From positions 1 to 26,170 of the forward strand of contig CAAGAM010000045.1 in assembly GCA_900767815.1 (NCBI GenBank): 26,170 nucleotides of DNA, read 5' to 3'. Under the pieces are notes generated by a model, which saw only the letters and a list, made by a program, of their open reading frames with translations, searched no databases and was not told the DNA's origin. The position numbers and the translations under genes are program-made. Origin of the DNA: Clostridia bacterium (lineage in GTDB: Bacteria > Bacillota > Clostridia > Christensenellales > Borkfalkiaceae). This document shows, piece after piece, positions 1 through 7,321 of the stretch. Position 1 is the first letter of the stretch, and each line of letters begins with the position of its first letter.

Positions 1-26
1 AGAACAATCGTACAAGCATATTAAAA

Positions 27-63
27 TCCCCGTAAAAGTCAAGTTAATCGACTTATACGGGGA
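27..63 (-). terminator. Rho-independent terminator of the surface-protein cluster
   Basis: Arms at 27-40 and 50-63 pair over 14 positions with one mismatch around a 9-base loop. On the minus strand the stem is followed at once by TTTTAAT. It lies 23 bases beyond the stop codon of the last surface-protein gene, so it most likely ends the leftward transcript. Confidence 0.8.
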
Positions 64-86
64 CTTCTGCAATTTATTGTTTCATC

Positions 87-3000
87 TTATTTCTTTTTGG
101 TAAATAGTGCTTTGATTTTTGCTCCGAGATTTTTGAAGAAGTTTCCGATTGCCGTAAAGCCTTTCTTCAATAGAGCGCCCAAGTCTGCAAAAGTCTTTTT
201 CTTGACTGCGAACCAAAGAACGGCAAATCCGCCGATTCCTGCAAGCAGAACCGAACCGATTACGATGCCTGCAATCTGTCCGCCCGAAAGTCCGTCCTTT
301 TTAGCAGGTGGGGTGATTTCGCCACCTTCCGAAGGCTTATCTTCATATACAGCCGTAAGGGTTGTTGCGCCCGTTACCTTGAAGGTATAACTCTTTTCGG
401 TGCTGACGATTTTTCCGCTCTCGTCTTTCCAACCTTTGAACACTTTGCCTTCTTTATCTTCTGCCGTTACGGTTACTTCATCGCCTTGTTTATACGTTCC
501 GCCGCCCGTTCCGCCTTCGACTTTGATTTCAATCGACGGAGCCGCTTCTATATCTCTGAAATGCGCTTGGATTGTGATTTCGCATGCAGGCATTACAAAG
601 GTTGTTTTAGAACTTGTCGCACTTGCAAACTCGATAGTTACGCCCGCCGTTTCGCAAGTCCATTTGTCAAATACTTTGCCCGGCTTTGCAGGGTTTGCGG
701 TTATGGTAATGGTTTCACCGGCTTTTGCAGGGGATTTATCTTTCGTGCCGTCCACAACAACTATTTCATACTTTGCAACAGACAAGTAGGTTGCCGTAAA
801 GGTTACGTTACCTGCCGGCATTTGGAAAGTTAGCGTTGATTTTGCCAAATCTTCATCGGACAACGTAATTCCCGCAACTTCCCACTTGTCGAAATACATA
901 TCGGGTGCAGGCTCGTTTGCTTTTACGGTAACTTCCGTTTGATATTTTGCCATTTCAGGAGTTGCCGTTCCGTTGGTGACGGTAACCATGTAAACAACGT
1001 CTTTGTATGTTGCTTCCATTGTCACGTCGCTTGCAGGCATCTTGAAACCGACCGTCGATTTTGCCAAATCTTCGTCGGACAAGGTAATTCCCGAAACAAC
1101 CCACTTATCGAACTCTTTTCCCGTTGCGGGATCATCCGCCGTTACGGTGATTTCCTCTTGATATTTTGCCGTAGGCGCGCTCGACGTTCCGTTTGTTACC
1201 GTTACGTTGTAAATAATATCGTCAAACAAAGCGATCAACACGACGTCGTTTTCGGGCATTTCAAACGTAATTTCTTCTTGCGTAAGTTGCGCCGTGTTAA
1301 GTACTACCCCCGTAAACGACCAACTTTCAAACGTTTTGCCCGTAGGCACCGTCACTTTTACTGTTACGGATGTTCCGGCAGCATATTTTCCGCCGCCTGT
1401 TCCTCCCGTAACCGTTACGGAATTCAGCCTGATTTTAACTTCGGCATAATCGCTTGCCGCGCTTGTGCTTGTTTCCTTATAGCGAACGTAATACGTTCCC
1501 TCGGCAAGCCCTGTTGTTTCGCCGTCCCCGCAAGGTTTGGGCGAGGTAAACGCCGTATCGGCGGAATATTCCATATCGGCGGTCGTGCCTGTAATCTTGC
1601 CGTCCGTTGCGCCGTCAGCCGACGGAGCAATGCCCGTGAGTCCCGTAGGCGGAGTTTTTGTGCCTTTGACTATTTCAAAATTGACGGTAACGGGGTTTGT
1701 TATGTTATAGTTGCCTATTCCGTTGTCTTTTACAACCAAAGTCGCTGTGCCTACGTCCTTATTGTCCGTCAATTCGCCCTTGTATTCCGAGCGAGGCAAC
1801 TCAACGTTGCCGGTGGGCGTTATACGATACACCGTATATTCGGGTTCGATTGTATAGCCCGTACATTCATACGTTGTTTTGGCAAGTGTCACGTCTATGG
1901 TAATATCCTGTCTCTTTATTGTCCAAGCAATATTTATCGGGTCGGTAGTTCCGTCCGCCCACTTATACCCTTTTTTCAGCGTCACGACTGCCGTGTATTC
2001 CCCGGCAAAGGTATTTTTGTTGTTGTTGACGGTGTAACCTTCGCCGTCCGTAAGCAACACTTTTGCTTCGCCGTCATAATCGAATTGCGTGACGGACGGC
2101 ACGGGTACGTCTATCGCCTCACCCGATACAATGCTGAAACCAACCTTGTTTTTGTTGGGGTCTATGGTGATGTCGTACTCTCCCGTGACAAGATACTTTT
2201 CGGGGATTTCGATGTATGCGCGCACCGTCTCCACGCTTTGAGGCGTGCCGCCGATTGCAACGGTAAGGCTTGTTGCGCCTGCTTCGACTTTGTTTTTGAT
2301 TTTTGCAACCAACCCCAAAGGTATATTCTTAAACCAGGAGGTTACGTCGGTATTTTGCGCAATTTCGGTAAAGGTGTCCCCTGCCAACGTGACGGTAAAC
2401 TCGCTCTCCTCGATGGCATAACCTTTCATACCTTCCACCTTAACGTCGCTCGTCGTTGCCGTGCCTGCTCCCGCGCCGTACACAAACCGTATAATCTTCA
2501 AATCATCGTTAAACTCAGCTCCATAATAGTAAGCGTCGCTGTCATTGGTTGACTGATAATCTTTCTTTCCGTATTCGGCTTTTGTCCCCGCTCCGAGTTT
2601 TATGTCGTAAATCCCATAAAAATTATAGCAGACCGAGTTGATGGTAACACTTCCGCCCTTGCTAAGTTCAAAAGTACTAACGTAAGCGTTTAAAACGTAT
2701 CTGTTGTTTTCGTGCGGATTTATCAATCGCACGACGGACGCCCCTTTTATAAACACCAGATTCGTCGGCTCGCCGCTTCCCGAAATGCATGAGCGAGATT
2801 CGATATAAACGTCGCTGTCCAATATACTCAGCTCGGCATTATAAATCTCTATTCCAGCTACATTCCCGACGGACTCAACTCTTGCAAATCCCGAAGTAGA
2901 TATATATATCTTGCTTTTTGTTATCGTTACGCCCTTAAACGTTGCGGATGGGGTTGCATTACTTACGGCAATGCCTCGCTCTGCATCAACTATGCTTATG

Positions 3001-3884
3001 TCGGCGTTCTTTACCACGCAATCGTAATAGGATTCTATTCCCGCGCCTTCGCCCGGCATTTTTATAGTGAGTTTTGCTCCGGATATTTCTATTTTTCCGC
3101 CGCCGTTCTCCCTGTCATTTGCCGCATAAACGCCCTTGGCTTCATTCGCTTGCGCAAACTTCACAGGGCAAGTATGTTCTATGTTTTTTGTACCCGTTCC
3201 CGAAAGTTTAATATCGCCGTTTCGAGAATAAATTCCGTACACAACCTTATTTGTGCCGTAAAATTCGGTATTTTTATACTTACTGCGGCATTTGACGTCT
3301 ACGTTTGCTTTGTCGGTTACCGTGATATCTTTAACGGCAAACATACCGCAAGAAAAACCGTTTGAAATCAAATTGACGTTGACGTTTATCTCACCGTTGA
3401 CTGTCAGGCTTTTGGCGTATAAGCCGTAAAGCGCTTTGCCGTATTCGGTGGTGATTTCGTCACCCGCACCGCTGATATCCATATTGATATCGAGCGTTCC
3501 CTTGCCCGTAACGGTAAGATTGCCTGCGGCATACACGCCGTATTGATCCTCGGTTACGGCGCCGTCCGTAAGCGTTATGGTATTTTTTCTACCGTTCACA
3601 AGGTTTACCGTAACGTCACCTTCCGCGGTAAACCTTATGACTCCGCCGCTATATCCGTTTAGCATCAACGTTTTGTCGGTAGCGGAATAGGCATAAGTTC
3701 CGTCGGGTGCGGTTATATTGCTCGTTCCGTCAATTATAAGTCCGCCTGTCGTTCCCGTTCCGCCTTCCGCATACGCCGCAAAAGTCGGGCTTGCAAATAC
3801 AATGCCGAGCATAAGCGCAAGGCACATCGTAAGACCGAGTATAAGCGCTGATATCTTTGATTTATTCGCCTTGTTGTGTGTCAT
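87..3884 (-). CDS. Large secreted repeat protein: beta-helix region, MBG-like domains, five InlB-type repeats, C-terminal membrane tail
   Basis: Encodes 1265 residues. The start is placed at the ATG at 3884 because AGGAG lies 8 bases upstream and a signal peptide follows directly; an in-frame ATG 24 codons upstream adds a charged leader and has no such site. Residues 1-39 are a signal peptide ending near AYA. Residues about 45-440 contain short repeated beta-strand units (LTVTGKGTLDI, LTVNGEINVNVN), resembling parallel beta-helix or Cthe_2159-type carbohydrate-binding regions. Two MBG-like domains follow (about 592-739), then about 741-818 with a YYVRYKET motif, then five divergent InlB-type repeats (about 823-1181; F-x-x-W core). 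The tail at 1195-1265 has a Lys-Lys-Asp-Gly linker, a transmembrane helix, then a Lys-rich amphipathic cytoplasmic segment. No LPXTG motif is present. Probably an adhesin or structural surface protein; no catalytic motif is seen. It is the last gene of the cluster. Confidence 0.88.
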   Translation of the reverse strand: MTHNKANKSKISALILGLTMCLALMLGIVFASPTFAAYAEGGTGTTGGLIIDGTSNITAPDGTYAYSATDKTLMLNGYSGGVIRFTAEGDVTVNLVNGRKNTITLTDGAVTEDQYGVYAAGNLTVTGKGTLDINMDISGAGDEITTEYGKALYGLYAKSLTVNGEINVNVNLISNGFSCGMFAVKDITVTDKANVDVKCRSKYKNTEFYGTNKVVYGIYSRNGDIKLSGTGTKNIEHTCPVKFAQANEAKGVYAANDRENGGGKIEISGAKLTIKMPGEGAGIESYYDCVVKNADISIVDAERGIAVSNATPSATFKGVTITKSKIYISTSGFARVESVGNVAGIEIYNAELSILDSDVYIESRSCISGSGEPTNLVFIKGASVVRLINPHENNRYVLNAYVSTFELSKGGSVTINSVCYNFYGIYDIKLGAGTKAEYGKKDYQSTNDSDAYYYGAEFNDDLKIIRFVYGAGAGTATTSDVKVEGMKGYAIEESEFTVTLAGDTFTEIAQNTDVTSWFKNIPLGLVAKIKNKVEAGATSLTVAIGGTPQSVETVRAYIEIPEKYLVTGEYDITIDPNKNKVGFSIVSGEAIDVPVPSVTQFDYDGEAKVLLTDGEGYTVNNNKNTFAGEYTAVVTLKKGYKWADGTTDPINIAWTIKRQDITIDVTLAKTTYECTGYTIEPEYTVYRITPTGNVELPRSEYKGELTDNKDVGTATLVVKDNGIGNYNITNPVTVNFEIVKGTKTPPTGLTGIAPSADGATDGKITGTTADMEYSADTAFTSPKPCGDGETTGLAEGTYYVRYKETSTSAASDYAEVKIRLNSVTVTGGTGGGKYAAGTSVTVKVTVPTGKTFESWSFTGVVLNTAQLTQEEITFEMPENDVVLIALFDDIIYNVTVTNGTSSAPTAKYQEEITVTADDPATGKEFDKWVVSGITLSDEDLAKSTVGFKMPASDVTMEATYKDVVYMVTVTNGTATPEMAKYQTEVTVKANEPAPDMYFDKWEVAGITLSDEDLAKSTLTFQMPAGNVTFTATYLSVAKYEIVVVDGTKDKSPAKAGETITITANPAKPGKVFDKWTCETAGVTIEFASATSSKTTFVMPACEITIQAHFRDIEAAPSIEIKVEGGTGGGTYKQGDEVTVTAEDKEGKVFKGWKDESGKIVSTEKSYTFKVTGATTLTAVYEDKPSEGGEITPPAKKDGLSGGQIAGIVIGSVLLAGIGGFAVLWFAVKKKTFADLGALLKKGFTAIGNFFKNLGAKIKALFTKKK

Positions 3885-3964
3885 AATCGTATCTCCTTTT
3901 AATTTTTGTGGGATTTTTTGCATAAAACGCGACTTTACGTCGCAAATATGCTGCATTAAGTCGT

Positions 3965-4837
3965 TTAGTATACGATAAACAAGTCTATGTCCGAAACAGT
4001 GCCGAAATCGAAACTCTTTGCCCCGATTGCTTTCATGGAATAAGCAAAACCGATGGCGTCTTTCGTGCCGATAAGTGCGTTTACCGCCGTCGTGCCGATC
4101 TGCATATTCAGGTTTTCGGCAGTACCTATTTTCAGCACGGCGTTCAGGGTGTTGAACAAATCCGCCGTATCATCAGCCGAAAGATTGTTAAGCGTAAGCG
4201 ATTTGTGCGTTACGGTATAGGCAAAGCCGTCTTCTTCCGTCTTATCTACGCGAACGGTGGACGAAACGTAAAGGTTATCGGGAATATACTTTTTGAAATA
4301 CTTATACGGGAAACCGTTCATATCCGCCTTGAAAGGCGTAAGGTCTATTTTTGCAACGACGTTAAAGTCTGCGCTTCCGTTTTCGGCAATTTCCGAAAAA
4401 TCGACTTGCACGACGGTTACGGACACTTCCTTATCGCCCAACTTAATTTTGCCGCCCGTTTGCTCGTAAAAGACCGTTTGAGCAATCGCCCCGACATGCT
4501 TTTCGGTGAGGAAAATCGGATCTGTCATACTTTTGCCCGCAAGTGAAGCAAAATTGACCGAATAACCGTTGTAGCCTTTGTCCTTTTCATAGACGATAAG
4601 CCCGTCGATTTTATCATTGACTGCGCTTTTCATATCGGCAAAGTCCTGCTCGCCGTAAGCGTTCGGGCAAAGAGACGCTTCGTCAACGTCTTCCGTAAGG
4701 ATTTTCAGTTGTTCCGCGGTGCGGAAAAGGTCTATGCCGTAGGTCGTGCGGACGTAGACGTATCCGCCGATGATGACGACTCCGAGTATTGCCACTATAA
4801 CCACAAGAGTTATAATAAGGTTTCTTATTAGCTTCAT
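3965..4837 (-). CDS. Membrane-anchored protein of unknown function
   Basis: Encodes 290 residues. ATG at 4837 has GGAG 7 bases upstream (4845-4848). Residues about 5-29 form one hydrophobic helix (LIITLVVIVAILGVVIIGG) without a signal peptidase or lipobox site, so it is probably an N-terminal anchor with about 260 residues outside the membrane. The outer part has mixed alpha/beta character and only one cysteine, and lacks the repeats of its neighbours. I do not recognise the family; a loose resemblance to YpmS/DUF2140-like single-pass proteins was considered but is not supported by a clear motif. It lies 71 bases after the upstream lipoprotein gene and 80 bases before the next, so it probably belongs to the same transcript. 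It could be an assembly or accessory factor for the array, but that is only positional inference. Confidence 0.82.
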   Translation of the reverse strand: MKLIRNLIITLVVIVAILGVVIIGGYVYVRTTYGIDLFRTAEQLKILTEDVDEASLCPNAYGEQDFADMKSAVNDKIDGLIVYEKDKGYNGYSVNFASLAGKSMTDPIFLTEKHVGAIAQTVFYEQTGGKIKLGDKEVSVTVVQVDFSEIAENGSADFNVVAKIDLTPFKADMNGFPYKYFKKYIPDNLYVSSTVRVDKTEEDGFAYTVTHKSLTLNNLSADDTADLFNTLNAVLKIGTAENLNMQIGTTAVNALIGTKDAIGFAYSMKAIGAKSFDFGTVSDIDLFIVY

Positions 4838-4852
4838 AACTTTTCTCCGTCG

Positions 4853-4891
4853 GGCAGATCGAGCCGCCTTAAAAAAGACGGCCCGATTGCC
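4853..4891 (-). other. Intercistronic hairpin just upstream of a ribosome site
   Basis: The minus-strand RNA can form a long stem with a UUUU loop and one small irregularity, with arms near 4853-4870 and 4875-4891. Its 3' end lies about 4 bases before the GGAG at 4845-4848. No U-tract follows, so it is more likely a processing, stability or translation-control hairpin than a terminator. Confidence 0.55.
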
Positions 4892-4908
4892 TTATTTCTC
4901 AGATTGTA

Positions 4909-7194
4909 TTAAAGTGTTATCCAAAGCGCGGGGACTACGCCGCCGTCGGGCGTCAAATCGATACTATCTATGGCGCCTTTTGCATGTCTGTCAAGAACGA
5001 AGGTGGCATATCCCTGATTGCCGTTGGCGGGAGCGGGCGAACGAGTGTACCAGGTAACGTATTTTTTATCGTTGGTATTCATCGGCGCACCGTGTAATTT
5101 GGCAAAATCGGTTGCTTGCAGATTTCTTGCGGAATCTTTTGCTAATACGTCCTTATTAAATCCGTACGCCGTGGTGGTAATATCCCGCAAAGACAGCAAA
5201 AAGATCTTATCGTCCGTATTTTTGCATTGGTCTGCAAACTTGTTTTTTCCTGCTTTTTCCCCGTAGCCGTAATACTTCGGGTAGTCGTTCGGATTGCTAC
5301 TTCTCGCGGTGTTGTCGAGGTGCGTGGTCTGTATGATTTCCTTTTGCAATTTGTTGAACACCTCGTTATAGAAGGTTTCGTTAAGCCATTGGCGCAGGAA
5401 ACAATATTCCCAGTTGTTGGCGTAAGTTCCGTCCGGGACACCCGTCGAATTGTTGTACGAAGCATATAAGCCGTCGCGATTCTCTTCCTTTCTGTCGGGC
5501 TGTATCGAAAAGGAATCCAAAGCGATATCGCTCATAATATAGGCAGAATTCCCGCTTGTCGTGAGGATTCTCCACTTTATCGGTTCATACTTGAACCAGT
5601 ACACTTCAAACGTGAAATATCCGTTTTTCATGATGTAGCTGGTCAGACTATAAACCCCCGACGCGCGATAGTCGTTCATTTGAACGCCGAGGTATTTCGT
5701 GCCGTTATATATAACGATTTTTTGCCACATATAAGTAGTACCCTCGTGACTTTCCCAATTATAAGGATTTTCCTTATCACGCGGAAGGGGCGGCGTTCCT
5801 GCCATTTCGTTGAGTTTTGCGACTACGGTCTCGTCGCGCTCTAAGGTTTGCGGCCAGTAACCGAAATAGATATTATCGCCCTCGCGCGTGTAACGAACGG
5901 GGTTAAGTTCTCCGCACGTGGTGCAAACGTCGCAAACGTAACTATGCTTGCCGTTGGCGGGAATTTCCACCTTGGTGTTATAGTCGCAACCCTCGCGCCG
6001 GCATTCGTCGTACGCTTCCCAACCGGGCAAACAGTCCGCTTGTTTCGCCTCGCAGTGTTTGAGGAGGTGTCCGAGAGCCTTTTCGACGTATCTGTCAATC
6101 TTTGACGAATAGTCGCAACCTTCGCGATTGCAGGTATAATAACTTCCCCAATACCCGTCCTCGGTGCAGGTTGCGTCGCAGGGATCGTGCTTTTGCAAAT
6201 CGTGTCCTAAAGCTTGCAAACCCTTATATTCGGTGTGGTAGTCGCAACCTTGGTTGGAACACTTTTTGTATTCCTCGTTGCCCCACTTCTCGCAGGTCGG
6301 CTCCGCGCGCGGAACGGTTATCGATAAATTATGCCCCGTGGCGGGAATTTCCTCGTACCCTTCGATTTTTCCGCAATAATGCGAACATCTCTTATATGCT
6401 TTCCAGCCGATTTCGGTGCAAGTCGGCTCTTTGGCGGCAACGTCCTCCATGTCGTGTCCGATAGCGGGTATCGGCTTCTGCTCGGTATAAGTACAACCCG
6501 GGTTTATGCAACGTCTGCCGTGCGTAAGACCGTCTCTTTCACACCACGGATCGTATCCTTTTTCTTCGCGCAGGTTGTGATCGGCAAGCTCGCCGTACTC
6601 AAACGTTTCCCTGCCCAGATTGCCGCAAATACTGCAAACAAGCCGATACACAGCCTTTCTTTGGCACGTTGCATTGTCCACGAGGTTACTATCGGTAATT
6701 TTTTCGACGTAAGTGTGTATATGCTGTTGTTCGGCATTTACTAAGCCGGCAACCACGAAATACGAAAAACCCGTCGTTTCAAAGTATATATTGTTGCCGT
6801 CAACTGTGGTTTTCAGTTCCTCTGCCGTGTTATCGTCCTTAACGTGATAGGTGACGTAACCGTCAGACTCGAACGGTTTAGGCATAGTGATTTTGACCTT
6901 GCCGCCCGGTTGCGCTTTTTCGCCGCCTTTGGTAAGGGTAATGTCGAAAACGGCAACCCTGGCGCTGTCGTAAGGCTTGTTGACCGCCGAAATTGCCGCC
7001 TTGCCCTGCTCGCTGTCTGCGGCGTAGTGTTCGGTTTTCAGCTCGAAATCTTTTTCAAACGTCCCTTCCGCGGTAACGCCGTTTTCTGCGGTCAGCTTGT
7101 TTACGGAGCCGACGTCGTTCCCGCAGCCCGCCGCAGCAAAGAAAAGCGACGTAACGAGCGCAAGAACAAAAATAGTAAATGTTTTCTTCTTCAA
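4909..7194 (-). CDS. Lipoprotein with six Cys/His zinc-ribbon-like repeats and a C-terminal DUF6273-type domain
   Basis: Encodes 761 residues. The start is TTG at 7194: GGAG lies 7 bases upstream (7202-7205) and only this start gives the signal peptide MKKKTFTIFVLALVTS; the next in-frame Met is beyond residue 100. The lipobox AAGC places the lipidated cysteine at residue 24. Residues about 36-151 match the N-terminal domain of the 9491..13456 protein (pattern QPxGKVKxxxP, later FETxxFSxFV). Residues about 158-430 hold six repeats of about 45 residues with paired cysteines and a final GH, for example PTCTEIGWKAYKRC and ATGH. The region from about 433 to the end has the DUF6273 signature: GDNIYFGYWPQT, FLRQWLNETFYNEVF, FLLSLRD, YTRSPAP and GGVVPALWI. 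That domain resembles the sulfatase-modifying-factor fold and is not known to me to be catalytic. Probably displayed on the outer face of the membrane. Confidence 0.9.
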   Translation of the reverse strand: MKKKTFTIFVLALVTSLFFAAAGCGNDVGSVNKLTAENGVTAEGTFEKDFELKTEHYAADSEQGKAAISAVNKPYDSARVAVFDITLTKGGEKAQPGGKVKITMPKPFESDGYVTYHVKDDNTAEELKTTVDGNNIYFETTGFSYFVVAGLVNAEQQHIHTYVEKITDSNLVDNATCQRKAVYRLVCSICGNLGRETFEYGELADHNLREEKGYDPWCERDGLTHGRRCINPGCTYTEQKPIPAIGHDMEDVAAKEPTCTEIGWKAYKRCSHYCGKIEGYEEIPATGHNLSITVPRAEPTCEKWGNEEYKKCSNQGCDYHTEYKGLQALGHDLQKHDPCDATCTEDGYWGSYYTCNREGCDYSSKIDRYVEKALGHLLKHCEAKQADCLPGWEAYDECRREGCDYNTKVEIPANGKHSYVCDVCTTCGELNPVRYTREGDNIYFGYWPQTLERDETVVAKLNEMAGTPPLPRDKENPYNWESHEGTTYMWQKIVIYNGTKYLGVQMNDYRASGVYSLTSYIMKNGYFTFEVYWFKYEPIKWRILTTSGNSAYIMSDIALDSFSIQPDRKEENRDGLYASYNNSTGVPDGTYANNWEYCFLRQWLNETFYNEVFNKLQKEIIQTTHLDNTARSSNPNDYPKYYGYGEKAGKNKFADQCKNTDDKIFLLSLRDITTTAYGFNKDVLAKDSARNLQATDFAKLHGAPMNTNDKKYVTWYTRSPAPANGNQGYATFVLDRHAKGAIDSIDLTPDGGVVPALWITL

Positions 7195-7226
7195 TTGATT
7201 TCTCCTTTATATTTATAGAACACGAC

Positions 7227-7260
7227 ACGGACAAGCGGGTTTTTCCGCCCGCTTATCCGT
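7227..7260 (-). other. Intercistronic hairpin (AAGCGGG type)
   Basis: Arms 7227-7239 and 7248-7260 pair over 13 positions with one wobble, loop 8 bases. It sits between the stop at 7322 and the TTG start at 7194. No U-tract follows on the minus strand. The stem core AAGCGGG/CCCGCTT recurs in the hairpin at 9392-9419. A weaker AT-only palindrome lies at 7275-7292. Confidence 0.6.
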
Positions 7261-7321
7261 TATTTTGATCAGATAATAACTTTTAAGTTATTTTGTCATA
7301 TCCGTTGCGGTACGCCAACGC

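Noticed and set aside
939..2552. A 537-codon open frame on the plus strand inside the large surface-protein gene, and many shorter antisense frames across 87..17669
   Set aside because: They lie opposite repeat-rich coding sequence, have Arg/Cys/Phe-rich unnatural composition and no ribosome sites. They are by-products of codon bias on the other strand.
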